From Parabacteroides sp. (GTDB lineage: Bacteria; Bacteroidota; Bacteroidia; Bacteroidales; Tannerellaceae): a stretch of DNA of 26,520 nt. The notes below the pieces were generated by a model. It saw only the letters and a program-made list of their open reading frames with translations, did no database searches and was not told the origin of the DNA. A program made the position numbers and the translations under genes. How positions within the stretch are numbered: the stretch's first letter is position 1; each line of letters begins with the position of its first letter. The DNA lies in the NCBI GenBank assembly GCA_020026285.1, contig JAHHQS010000040.1, positions 1 to 26,520 of the forward strand. The letters run 5' to 3'. Positions 16,987 through 25,012 of the stretch are shown one piece after another.

Positions 16987-18681
16987 TTAACATTCCAACA
17001 ACATCTGATTAACAGAACTACCTGGACACGTCATCGGAAGCACATTTCCTTCTTCTATCACACAAACTTCCAAGAAGAAAGGTCCATCTGTATCCAACAT
17101 TTCACGAACGGCATCATTCAAATCTTCTCTTTCAGAAACTTTTCGTGAAGGTATTGAATAAGCTGAAGCTATCTGCATATAATCCGGATTGACCATCGGT
17201 GTAAATGAATATTTACGATTAAAGAACATTGCCTGCCACTGACGGACATTTCCCAGATAATTATTATTCAGAAGTATAATTTTAACAGGAGCCTTTTGTT
17301 CCATGATGGTTCCCAATTCCTGAATAGTCATTTGCAAACCACCATCCCCCATAAAGACGCAAACCGGGCGATCCTTACATCCGAATGTCGCACCAATTGC
17401 TGCCGGCAAACCAAATCCCATGGTTCCCATTCCGCCAGAAGTGACAATACTTCTATGACTAGAGAACTTGAAATAACGACAGGCCATCATCTGGTTCTGA
17501 CCAACATCAGTAACCAAAACAGCATTGTTGTTTGTTGCCTCACTTACAACATGAACAACTTCTCCCATATTCAAAGGACCTTCTTTCGGATACACTTCCG
17601 GTTGGATTACCTTTTCATATTCTGTATCTTCGTATGTCTTGAAACTTTCAATCCATTCGGTATGCTTATTATTCTGAATCTGTTCTGTTATGACAGCCAA
17701 TGTCTTCTTACAGTTTCCTAATACCGGAACTGTAACCGGAACATTCTTTCCTATTTCGGAAGGATCAATATCCAGATGAATCACCTTCGCCTGTTTAGCA
17801 TAAGTGTCCAATCGACCTGTTACCCGATCGTCGAAACGCATACCTACAGCAATTAAAACATCACATTCGTTAGTCTTTACATTTGGACCTAAATTACCAT
17901 GCATTCCCAACATACCTTTATTCAAAGGATGGGATGAAGGTAATGCAGAAAGTCCTAACATAGTACATCCACATGGAAGATCTGCTTTTTCGATAAACTG
18001 AATCAATTCCTCTTGTGCATTTCCTAATTCAACACCCTGTCCAACCAGAACTAACGGTTTCTTTGCAGAATTGATCAAAGCGACTGCTTCTGCAACATCT
18101 TTATAATTTATTTCCGGATCCGGATCATAACTTCTGATAAAATCGACCGTCATCGGTTCATATTCGATCGTTTCAATCTGTGCGTTTTTAGTAAAATCCA
18201 ATACAACCGGTCCAGGTCGACCACTTCTTGCTATATAAAAAGCACGAGAAACGGCCCATGCTATATCTTCTGCACGACGAATCTGATAACTCCATTTAGT
18301 GATTGGCTGAGTTACACCCACCAGATCGACTTCCTGAAAGGCATCTGTTCCCAAAAAGACAGAAGGAACCTGACCAGCAATCATGACAATAGGAGTACTA
18401 TCTATCATGGCATCAGCAATTCCTGTAATTGTATTCGTAGCCCCCGGACCACTTGTCACCAAACAAACACCAACTTCACCCGAAACACGTGCAAATCCCT
18501 GAGCCGCATGCGCAGCTCCCTGTTCATGACGCACCAAAATATGATTCAATTTGTCCAAATGATCATACAATGCGTCGTATACCGGCATAATTGCTCCACC
18601 TGGATAACCGAAGATAGTCTTTACTCCTTCATGTTCCAACGAACGCATCAGCGCTTCTGAACCTGTTATTTTTTCTTTCAT
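16987..18681 (-). CDS. ilvB: Acetolactate synthase large (catalytic) subunit
   Basis: A 564-residue thiamine diphosphate enzyme that condenses two pyruvates, or pyruvate with 2-ketobutyrate, in the first common step of branched-chain amino acid synthesis. Visible features are the cofactor-activating Glu53 in VRHEQGAAHAA, the substrate-channel segment SGPGATN (77-83), the FAD-region MRFDDRVTGR (281-290), and the ThDP/Mg motif starting GDGG (445-448) and ending NNNY (472-475). Length and domain order are those of a full catalytic subunit. It lies 18 bp after ilvD and 12 bp before ilvN. Confidence 0.97.
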   Translation of the reverse strand: MKEKITGSEALMRSLEHEGVKTIFGYPGGAIMPVYDALYDHLDKLNHILVRHEQGAAHAAQGFARVSGEVGVCLVTSGPGATNTITGIADAMIDSTPIVMIAGQVPSVFLGTDAFQEVDLVGVTQPITKWSYQIRRAEDIAWAVSRAFYIARSGRPGPVVLDFTKNAQIETIEYEPMTVDFIRSYDPDPEINYKDVAEAVALINSAKKPLVLVGQGVELGNAQEELIQFIEKADLPCGCTMLGLSALPSSHPLNKGMLGMHGNLGPNVKTNECDVLIAVGMRFDDRVTGRLDTYAKQAKVIHLDIDPSEIGKNVPVTVPVLGNCKKTLAVITEQIQNNKHTEWIESFKTYEDTEYEKVIQPEVYPKEGPLNMGEVVHVVSEATNNNAVLVTDVGQNQMMACRYFKFSSHRSIVTSGGMGTMGFGLPAAIGATFGCKDRPVCVFMGDGGLQMTIQELGTIMEQKAPVKIILLNNNYLGNVRQWQAMFFNRKYSFTPMVNPDYMQIASAYSIPSRKVSEREDLNDAVREMLDTDGPFFLEVCVIEEGNVLPMTCPGSSVNQMLLEC

Positions 18682-18699
18682 ATCTGTGTCCGTTTTAGC

Positions 18700-20535
18700 T
18701 TAATCTTCTATAATTCTAACACCACCTTTATCGGCAGAAGAAACCATCCGTGCATAAGACTTTAATGCCTTGGAAACTTCTCTTTGACGGAATGGAGGAG
18801 TAAAAGCCTTCTTTCCTCTGGCCATTTCCTCTTTCCTTCGTTCTTCCAATTCCTCATCACTCAAACGAACATTAATTGAACGAGCAGGAATATCTATTTC
18901 AATAATGTCACCATCTCTAACCAAGCCTATAGCACCTCCTGCTGCCGCTTCCGGAGATATGTGTCCAATAGATAAGCCAGAAGTACCACCACTAAAGCGG
19001 CCGTCAGTAATCAAAGCACATTCCTTACCTAAGTGGCGACTCTTGATATATGACGTTGGATAAAGCATTTCCTGCATTCCCGGCCCACCTTTAGGTCCTT
19101 CACAAGTAATCACGACAACATCACCGGATTGTACTTTTCCTCCCAAAATTCCATCACAAGCAGAATCCTGTGAATCGAAAACCTTGGCCGGTCCGGCAAA
19201 CTTCCATATACTTTCATCCACTCCAGCCGTTTTTACCACACAACCATCAAGGGCTATATTACCTTTCAGAACTGCCAAACCTCCATCTTTTGAATACGCA
19301 TGTCCGTAATCCCGAATACATCCTTCAGCACGATCGGTATCCAACGACTTATAATAGGTTTCCTGAGACCCCATCTTAATATTAAAGTGATTAGCCGGTG
19401 CACTTTTATATTTCTTTTCAGCTTCTTCAGCAACTTTATCACCTGTAATTTCGTATTTGTCAGCAGCTTCAGCCAATGTCATGCCATCAACTCTTTTAAC
19501 CGAACCATCTATCAGATCAGCCTTCAACAATTCATTCATGATACCCAAAACACCTCCGGCACGATTGACATCCTGTACGTGATAAATCGGTGTATTCGGT
19601 GCAACTTTACAAAGGCAAGGAATTTTTCTTGACAACATATCAATATCATCCATTGAAAAATCCGCTCCAGCCTCCTGAGCAATTGCCAAAAGATGAAGAA
19701 CTGTATTGGTTGATCCTCCCATTGCAATATCCAATGACATTGCATTCAAGAAAGCTTTTCGAGTAGCTATATTTCTTGGCAACACACTGTCGTCGCCATC
19801 CTGATAATATTTATAAGCATTCTTTACGATCAATCGAGCTGCATCACGGAATAACTGGACACGATTGGCGTGAGTAGCAACAATCGTACCATTTCCAGGC
19901 AAAGCCATTCCGATTGCTTCATTCAAGCAGTTCATTGAATTAGCTGTAAACATACCAGAACAACAACCGCAACCCGGACAAGCATGGCGCTCGACTTCTC
20001 CAATCTGCTCTTCAGATACAGAAGTATCGGCAGCTTCAATCATAGCATCTATCAAATCCAACTGACGACCATTCCAGTCTCCTGCTTCCATTGGTCCCCC
20101 TGATACAAAAACAGAAGGAATATTCAATCGCATAGAAGCCATCAACATACCAGGAGTTATCTTGTCACAATTACTAATACAGATCATCGCATCAGCTTTG
20201 TGAGCATTTACCATATATTCTACGCTGTCTGCAATAATATCACGTGAAGGCAGTGAATAAAGCATTCCATCATGTCCCATGGCAATACCATCATCAATCG
20301 CTATTGTATTAAATTCAGCTGCAAAGCATCCTAACTTTTCAATTTCATCTTTGACAATCTGACCAATTTCATGCAAATGCACATGCCCAGGCACAAACTG
20401 TGTAAAAGAATTTACAATAGCAATGATCGGCTTCCCGAACTGTTCCTTTTTCATCCCATTAGCGCACCAAAGTGCTCTGGCTCCTGCCATACGTCTTCCT
20501 TCTGTACAAAAAGAACTTCTTAATGGATTCTTCAT
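18700..20535 (-). CDS. ilvD: Dihydroxy-acid dehydratase
   Basis: A 611-residue Fe-S dehydratase making the 2-keto acids of valine and isoleucine synthesis. From residue 6 it runs colinear with E. coli Ilv[46 protein letters not shown] (cluster Cys123) and [20 protein letters not shown] (cluster Cys around 186-192). I choose ATG 20535 because homology starts there and AAGGAGA (complement 20543-20549) sits 7 nt upstream, an unusually good Shine-Dalgarno for this phylum. The reading frame stays open upstream to a TTG at 20685. That extension runs through the attenuator hairpin and has no place in IlvD proteins, so I reject it. It is the first structural gene of the operon, controlled by the leader at 20600-20738. 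Confidence 0.96.
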   Translation of the reverse strand: MKNPLRSSFCTEGRRMAGARALWCANGMKKEQFGKPIIAIVNSFTQFVPGHVHLHEIGQIVKDEIEKLGCFAAEFNTIAIDDGIAMGHDGMLYSLPSRDIIADSVEYMVNAHKADAMICISNCDKITPGMLMASMRLNIPSVFVSGGPMEAGDWNGRQLDLIDAMIEAADTSVSEEQIGEVERHACPGCGCCSGMFTANSMNCLNEAIGMALPGNGTIVATHANRVQLFRDAARLIVKNAYKYYQDGDDSVLPRNIATRKAFLNAMSLDIAMGGSTNTVLHLLAIAQEAGADFSMDDIDMLSRKIPCLCKVAPNTPIYHVQDVNRAGGVLGIMNELLKADLIDGSVKRVDGMTLAEAADKYEITGDKVAEEAEKKYKSAPANHFNIKMGSQETYYKSLDTDRAEGCIRDYGHAYSKDGGLAVLKGNIALDGCVVKTAGVDESIWKFAGPAKVFDSQDSACDGILGGKVQSGDVVVITCEGPKGGPGMQEMLYPTSYIKSRHLGKECALITDGRFSGGTSGLSIGHISPEAAAGGAIGLVRDGDIIEIDIPARSINVRLSDEELEERRKEEMARGKKAFTPPFRQREVSKALKSYARMVSSADKGGVRIIED

Positions 20536-20542
20536 ATCAACT

Positions 20543-20549
20543 TCTCCTT
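20543..20549 (-). promoter_or_regulatory. Ribosome binding site deciding the ilvD start
   Basis: AAGGAGA on the minus strand, 7 nt before the ATG at 20535. Strong Shine-Dalgarno sites are rare in this window. This one lies just after the attenuator, where new initiation is needed once transcription reads through. Confidence 0.75.
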
Positions 20550-20599
20550 CTATTTTTCGTTTATGGTATTCGATTTCTCTTGCCTGATTATATATAAAT

Positions 20600-20628
20600 A
20601 AAAAAGCCTTTCTCGATAAGAGAAAGGC
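20600..20628 (-). terminator. ilv attenuator terminator (3:4 hairpin)
   Basis: In RNA sense, gcctttctc (complement 20620-20628), a 5-nt loop, gagaaaggc (complement 20606-20614), then six U's (complement 20600-20605). It is a perfect 9-bp intrinsic terminator placed between the leader peptide stop and ilvD, where only a regulatory terminator makes sense. Confidence 0.93.
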
Positions 20629-20678
20629 CGCAAGATATATCGTAACAACTAAAATCAATATCCTACACACCTTTCTCT
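20619..20678 (-). promoter_or_regulatory. ilv antiterminator (2:3 pairing)
   Basis: The leader segment AGAGAAAGG (complement 20670-20678, leader codons 21-23) is perfectly complementary to CCTTTCTCT (complement 20619-20627), which covers most of the terminator 5' arm. The two pairings exclude each other. Inside the 42-nt loop GATAT and ATATC can pair as well. The segment begins 9 nt after the last control codon, so a ribosome stalled on the Val/Leu run would leave it free. Confidence 0.82.
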
Positions 20679-20738
20679 GTTCCAACTAATGACTAGCAGG
20701 ACCACGACCTCAATAATATGTAAAATATTGTGTAACAT
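20655..20738 (-). CDS. ilv operon leader peptide
   Basis: A 27-codon ORF (ATG complement 20736-20738, TGA complement 20655-20657). Its codons 11-17 read Val-Val-Val-Leu-Leu-Val-Ile, with Ile5, Leu6, Ile8 and Ile9 before them. This is the composition expected of a ribosome-stalling leader for branched-chain amino acid supply, comparable with the E. coli ilv leader peptides. After the control run the peptide reads [10 protein letters not shown], whose Arg-Glu-Arg codons double as the antiterminator strand. The stop codon lies 26 nt before the terminator stem, so a ribosome finishing the leader would cover the antiterminator strand. The start codon is 33 bp downstream of a consensus promoter. 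Control-codon choice (GTC, GTG, CTG, CTA) differs from the AT-rich usage of nearby genes. Confidence 0.92.
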   Translation of the reverse strand: MLHNILHIIEVVVLLVISWNRERCVGY

Positions 20739-20770
20739 ATTTTATTTGTCTTTTCTTTTATTTGACATTG

Positions 20771-20801
20771 CAAATGTAAAACATTAAATTTAATATCCAA
20801 A
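20771..20801 (-). promoter_or_regulatory. Promoter of the ilv leader and operon
   Basis: TTTG (complement 20798-20801), a 19-bp spacer and TACATTTG (complement 20771-20778) match the Bacteroidetes consensus exactly. Transcription would start near 20764, about 26 nt before the leader peptide ATG. The remaining gap to the map promoter (20802-20919) shows nothing I recognise. Confidence 0.78.
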
Positions 20802-20919
20802 AGAATTTTAAAGAAAAAAACGCATTTTTCTTTCATTTATCAATCTCAGAGCCTATTTATCTTTCATATTAATAAACTTCTATTCTCTTTTAAAAACAAA
20901 TGTTGTTTTAAAAACCATT

Positions 20920-20949
20920 TTTCACAACCAATATTAATATGTACCTTTG
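20920..20949 (+). promoter_or_regulatory. Promoter of map
   Basis: TACCTTTG at 20942-20949 matches the -7 consensus. TTTC at 20920-20923, 18 bp upstream, is a 3-of-4 match to the -33 box. The start codon is 27 bp past the -7 box. Confidence 0.55.
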
Positions 20950-20976
20950 TAGAAAATTAAAAAGTTAAATACGGAT

Positions 20977-21834
20977 ATGTCAAGACAAAGAATTAACAAC
21001 TGGCATCTTATCAAAGGACAGCCGGTAACTGAGCTGGACAAACGTATCCTTTACCTACAAAACAAAGGACATTTGGTTCCAACCCGTCAACTTATTAAAA
21101 CTCCTGAACAGATAGAAGGTATACGCGAAAGCGGTGTAGTAAACACAGGTGTTTTGGATTTAATCGAAAGCGAAATCAAAGAAGGAATGTCAACGGCACA
21201 AATTGATAAACTTGTCTATGATTATACTGTTGATCATGGCGCAATTCCTGCTCCTCTTAACTACGAAGGTTTCCCTAAGAGCGTATGTACATCAATAAAC
21301 GATGTAGTATGTCACGGAATTCCTAGTGAAAAAGAAATTCTTAAAGACGGTGATATCATTAATGTAGACGTTTCTACAATCCTTAACGGTTACTTTTCTG
21401 ATGCTTCCCGTATGTTTATGATCGGTAACGTTTCAGAAAAAAGACGTAGATTGGTTGAAGTTACCAAAGAATGTCTGAACATAGGTATGGAAGCTGCCAA
21501 ACCTTTCGGTTTTGTTGGTGATATCGGACATGCCATTCAGAAACATGCTGAAAGAAACGGTTACTCTGTTGTTCGTGATCTTTGCGGTCATGGTGTAGGT
21601 TTGGAATTCCACGAAGAACCTGAAGTTGTTCACTTCGGAAGAAAGGGAACTGGTATGCTTTTGGTTCCTGGTATGGTATTTACGATCGAACCAATGATCA
21701 ATATGGGGCGTCATCAAGTATTTATCGATGCCGATGATGGTTGGACTGTTTTGACAGATGACGGACTTCCATCTGCCCAGTGGGAACATACCTTTGTAAT
21801 GACAGAACATGGTCTGGAAATTCTGACTCACTAA
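20977..21834 (+). CDS. map: Methionine aminopeptidase type I
   Basis: A 285-residue cytosolic dinuclear metalloprotease that removes N-terminal methionine from new proteins. All five metal ligands are visible: Asp131 (NVDVSTILNG), Asp142 (FSDASR), His205 (CGHGVG), Glu238 (TIEPM) and Glu270 (QWEHT). The substrate-binding His113 is in VCHGIPSEKE. It carries about 40 residues before the core (which starts at TPEQIEGIRESG), somewhat more than E. coli MAP, and has no zinc-finger extension. It has its own promoter and a strong terminator, and is divergent from the ilv operon. This gene copy is not inside a ribosomal protein operon. Confidence 0.96.
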   Translation: MSRQRINNWHLIKGQPVTELDKRILYLQNKGHLVPTRQLIKTPEQIEGIRESGVVNTGVLDLIESEIKEGMSTAQIDKLVYDYTVDHGAIPAPLNYEGFPKSVCTSINDVVCHGIPSEKEILKDGDIINVDVSTILNGYFSDASRMFMIGNVSEKRRRLVEVTKECLNIGMEAAKPFGFVGDIGHAIQKHAERNGYSVVRDLCGHGVGLEFHEEPEVVHFGRKGTGMLLVPGMVFTIEPMINMGRHQVFIDADDGWTVLTDDGLPSAQWEHTFVMTEHGLEILTH

Positions 21835-21915
21835 TTAATTGAAACTGATGGTCGATAACAATCAGAATCCAACCATGCTGGACATTCTGTTGTTAACAGA
21901 CTTGATATAGACAAG

Positions 21916-21951
21916 TTTCCCGGAAGAGAATTCTTCTTCCGGGAAATTTTT
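21916..21951 (+). terminator. Intrinsic terminator of map
   Basis: Stem 21916-21928 / 21934-21946 (tttcccggaagag pairing with tcttccgggaaa, one G-U) with a 5-nt loop, followed by five T's. It begins 82 bp after the map stop codon. Confidence 0.9.
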
Positions 21952-21977
21952 ATTTAAAAACATTCCTGAACAAAAAA

Positions 21978-22039
21978 GTTTCATAGTATTGGAACTCCAG
22001 TTTCATCATTATGAAACTCTTGTTTCATGGTAATGAAAC
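21978..22039. repeat. Three 18-bp palindromes at exact 22-bp period
   Basis: Units start at 21978, 22000 and 22022. Each is GTTTCAT, four variable bases, then ATGAAAC (unit 1 ends TTGGAAC and is imperfect). They are separated by the 4-bp spacers TCCA and TCTT. Units 2 and 3 are perfect 7-bp stems with loops CATT and GGTA. The array lies in the 348-bp gap between two convergent genes, between their terminators. I do not recognise a named family with certainty. Confidence 0.8.
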
Positions 22040-22122
22040 GCCCAAAAGCCTTAATCTTTCTAGAAAAGAAATGAACTCTTTTAAAAAAGGCCAAAATAAA
22101 AAAATCCGAATATGCTGGATAC

Positions 22123-22159
22123 AAAAAAAGGTCGCAATCCAAAGAGAATTGCGACCTTT
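22123..22159 (-). terminator. Intrinsic terminator of the S41 protease operon
   Basis: Arms 22127-22138 and 22148-22159 (aaaggtcgcaat/attgcgaccttt) with a 9-nt loop. The A-run 22123-22129 provides the U-tract on the minus strand. It lies 23 bp after the stop codon. Confidence 0.92.
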
Positions 22160-22182
22160 ATCTAAAGGTATGATCAAATGAT

Positions 22183-23703
22183 TTATTCTTTATCTAATGC
22201 ATAGTGTATTTTGTCTACTCCGCGATGATCAATACGCTTACCAAACAAGAATGATTTAGGTAATTTGTCTGAATCATATTTCAACATAGGAACTTCTGAA
22301 GAGATTGATTTCGTTTCCGGATATTCTTTACCAGCCAGAGTCAAAGCCTTTTTCAATAAAACTTCATTTTCATCACCCAACTGATATGACTCAATAGGAT
22401 TATCGAATACTTCATAATTAGGAATAAATCCGTCAGGCATACAAGGATTCTCTCCATTCTTATCAGCATAACGATTTATCATTACATAAATACCCCAATT
22501 ATCAATACCCTTTGGCGGATTCTTGTAAGCATCTTCTGGAGACATCATGATACCTGTACAATATTTTCCATGCGTCTGTTCACCGATCAACTGAATATTT
22601 GATCCGAAATAAGGAAGCAACCCCACAAAAATAGATTCCGAAGCAGAAGCAGTTCCACGTCCTACAAGTCCATAGATTTTCTTCAAACCAATATTAGCAT
22701 CTTCAGTATTGAATTCCATCTTTTCTGAATCCGTTTTGATCGAATGAATGAAAGACAATCTGGTTTCCAACGACTCACCCTGTTTTTTGAACATTTCCAT
22801 CATCGTTTCATTCCAGATTTCAGTTTCAATAACCTCTTTATTTTTAACAGCTTCATACGGTGCCAACATTGAAGCCAAAAGATTTTCTGTAAAGACATAT
22901 CCGCCACCATTATATCTCAAGTCAAGAACCAGCTCCTCAACACCTTCCGATTTAAACTGTTTACAGATTTCAACTAATTTTTCAGCTGACTGCAAATCAA
23001 ACGAAGCATAAGCCAGATATCCAACTTTCTTTCCTTTTATATCGAAAACTTTTGTGGCAAGAATAGGATCTTCATACATGGTTACCGCTGTTATTTTCAA
23101 ACTTTTACCAGGTATAATCTGATCCTTTACAATATTTGCCGTCTGAATAGTCAAATTAGAAGCATAGAAAAGATCCATCATGTTATTTTCCGTAATAGGA
23201 TTACCGTTTATGCCGATAATCAAGTCACCACGCTTTAATCCAATTTTCTCGGCCGGACTATTTTTAAATACATGAGTCACAGCACCACAAACATCTTTAC
23301 TGCCTTCGGAAATATAAAACAAAGCCAGATTGTATCCAAATGTAGTTTCAACGCCCTGTGTTCCGCTCACCATACTTTTCAAATCATCGGTAAGCATTGT
23401 CCATTTATCAACTTCCTTACTTCCTTCGTGATAACGAATATTCTCAACAGTCTTGATCGGATCCATATTTTTATTAGGATCCAACTGTTTCAAATCATTA
23501 TATATTTCCTTATTCCACAGATAAATATCATGTAAAACATCATGAGCAAAAACGTTAGCCGAATAAATCTCTTCAGTTGTTTCCCGTTTGGGTGGAAGAA
23601 GGCCACCAGTTTCATTTTCTACAGGATCATCATCCGAACAACTGGCATTAGAAAATCCTACCAGTAATGCTACAAAAAGCCAATAAAAATTTTTGCATTT
23701 CAT
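22183..23703 (-). CDS. S41-family (C-terminal-processing-like) protease lipoprotein
   Basis: A 506-residue serine protease. The signal peptide ends at lipobox Cys22 (SNASC), followed by SDDD; an acidic S-D-D type run right after the lipid anchor is the pattern reported to send lipoproteins to the surface in Bacteroidetes. A helical N-terminal region (about 40-110) precedes a PDZ domain (about 140-205, with GLKRGDLIIGINGNPI). The S41 catalytic core (about 225-440) carries LDLRYNGGGY (260-269), the Ser nucleophile in TASASE (Ser353/Ser355 region) and the general-base Lys380 in THGKYCTG. The catalytic pair is therefore intact. It is the last gene of a likely three-gene unit, 56 bp after the permease gene. 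The substrate is unknown. Confidence 0.92.
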   Translation of the reverse strand: MKCKNFYWLFVALLVGFSNASCSDDDPVENETGGLLPPKRETTEEIYSANVFAHDVLHDIYLWNKEIYNDLKQLDPNKNMDPIKTVENIRYHEGSKEVDKWTMLTDDLKSMVSGTQGVETTFGYNLALFYISEGSKDVCGAVTHVFKNSPAEKIGLKRGDLIIGINGNPITENNMMDLFYASNLTIQTANIVKDQIIPGKSLKITAVTMYEDPILATKVFDIKGKKVGYLAYASFDLQSAEKLVEICKQFKSEGVEELVLDLRYNGGGYVFTENLLASMLAPYEAVKNKEVIETEIWNETMMEMFKKQGESLETRLSFIHSIKTDSEKMEFNTEDANIGLKKIYGLVGRGTASASESIFVGLLPYFGSNIQLIGEQTHGKYCTGIMMSPEDAYKNPPKGIDNWGIYVMINRYADKNGENPCMPDGFIPNYEVFDNPIESYQLGDENEVLLKKALTLAGKEYPETKSISSEVPMLKYDSDKLPKSFLFGKRIDHRGVDKIHYALDKE

Positions 23704-23759
23704 ACTATCTAAATTTAAATTAACATGAACATGTTCATCTTGAATACTCTTTTTAATTT

Positions 23760-25001
23760 TTACTCAAACCGGATACTTCGAGCCGGACTAATTTTGGTAA
23801 TCAAAAAAGATGGTCCAAGCATCATCAGCATGGAAACAACCAAAGTCCCGACATTCAGGAGAATCAGTGAAGTGATACTTAAATCGATTGGAACCGAATC
23901 TAAATAATAGATGGTTGGATCCAGTTTTAAAAGATGAGTAAACGATTGAAGACAACAAATTGCTACACCAATCAAATTCCCCCAAAGCATTCCTTTTCCT
24001 ATCAAGAAGAAGGATACATATAGAAAGATTTTCCGAATACTTTTGTTACTCTCTCCAAGCGCCTTCAATATTCCAATCATATTTGTTCTTTCCAAAATAA
24101 TTATCAAAAGGCCTGAAATCATGGTAAATCCTGCAACTGCAAGCATCAGAACCAATATCACTACCACATTTAAATCCAAAATGTCAAGCCAGCTGAAAAT
24201 CATAGGATTCAAATCTTTCACCGAACGTACAAAATAACTGTTTCCATTTCTATCATGAGCATTTGCAAGTTCGAAATACAGATCTTCCGTTATCCGGTCC
24301 AACTGATTGTAATCACGGACCAATAATTCTATACCACTAGACTGATCATCACTCCAACCATTCAAACGGCGGACCTGACGTATATCGGCAAAAACAAACA
24401 ACTTGTCATAATCAGAAAAACCGGTTTCATAAATACCGGAAATATGAAACTTTCTTGCTCTGATTTCATCTCCTACAAAATAAGTAAGGAAGGAATCATT
24501 CAGCTTCAAGCCCAGAAGATCGGAAAGATAACGGGATATAATGACATCTGTAGAACGTTTTTCAGGATCAAACTTAAGAATTTCTCCTTCCTTAAGATTT
24601 TTTTCGAGAAATGTCCAGTCATAATTCGTATCCACACCTTTCAAAACAATTCCCTGAAAATCATTTTCGGTTTTTAATATACCGGGTTTCGTGGCAAAAG
24701 TCTCAACATGAGTAATATCAGGATTGGAACGCAGAGCAGTTAACAAGGAATCAGAAAAAGCAACAGGAATAGTTTCATACGAAGTATTGTTATCAAAATT
24801 TGTTATCTGGATATGTGTTCCAAAACCAATAACCTTATTGCGGACTTCTTTCTTGAATCCGATAACAATAGCCACAGAAAGTATCATAACAGCCAGACCT
24901 AACGCAATTCCGATCATCGCCAAACGGATAGCCGGAGGCGTAGCCTGTCTGTTATCATCTTTAAAATGGATCTTTCGTGCTATGAAAAGCTCAAGATTCA
25001 T
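23760..25001 (-). CDS. FtsX/LolC-LolE-type ABC transporter permease
   Basis: A 413-residue inner-membrane permease of the MacB/LolCE/FtsX superfamily. It has one N-terminal helix (about 26-48, preceded by NLELFIARKIHFKDD), a large periplasmic domain (about 50-270), then three helices near 277-300, 320-345 and 374-398. The cytoplasmic loop ILERTNMIGILKALGESNKS (306-325) is the typical coupling region, and the protein ends SPARSIRFE, as LolE-like permeases do. In Gram-negative bacteria such permeases extract lipoproteins for outer-membrane sorting. No ATPase gene is adjacent, so the partner must be elsewhere. It follows the aminotransferase gene by 11 bp. LolE is likely but not certain against other members. 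Confidence 0.88.
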   Translation of the reverse strand: MNLELFIARKIHFKDDNRQATPPAIRLAMIGIALGLAVMILSVAIVIGFKKEVRNKVIGFGTHIQITNFDNNTSYETIPVAFSDSLLTALRSNPDITHVETFATKPGILKTENDFQGIVLKGVDTNYDWTFLEKNLKEGEILKFDPEKRSTDVIISRYLSDLLGLKLNDSFLTYFVGDEIRARKFHISGIYETGFSDYDKLFVFADIRQVRRLNGWSDDQSSGIELLVRDYNQLDRITEDLYFELANAHDRNGNSYFVRSVKDLNPMIFSWLDILDLNVVVILVLMLAVAGFTMISGLLIIILERTNMIGILKALGESNKSIRKIFLYVSFFLIGKGMLWGNLIGVAICCLQSFTHLLKLDPTIYYLDSVPIDLSITSLILLNVGTLVVSMLMMLGPSFLITKISPARSIRFE

Positions 25002-25012
25002 CTTCTTTATCT

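Noticed and set aside
20536..20685. N-terminal extension of IlvD from a TTG codon at 20685
   Set aside because: It runs through an intrinsic terminator and overlaps the leader peptide in another frame. It has no counterpart in IlvD proteins, whereas ATG 20535 has a strong ribosome binding site and full homology.
21433..21831. 132-codon minus-strand open frame inside map
   Set aside because: It is antisense to map, whose catalytic residues are all intact. Its sequence has mirror-frame composition.
21978..22039. CRISPR array
   Set aside because: The repeats are 18-bp palindromes with 4-bp spacers, far too short for CRISPR spacers, and no cas genes are present.
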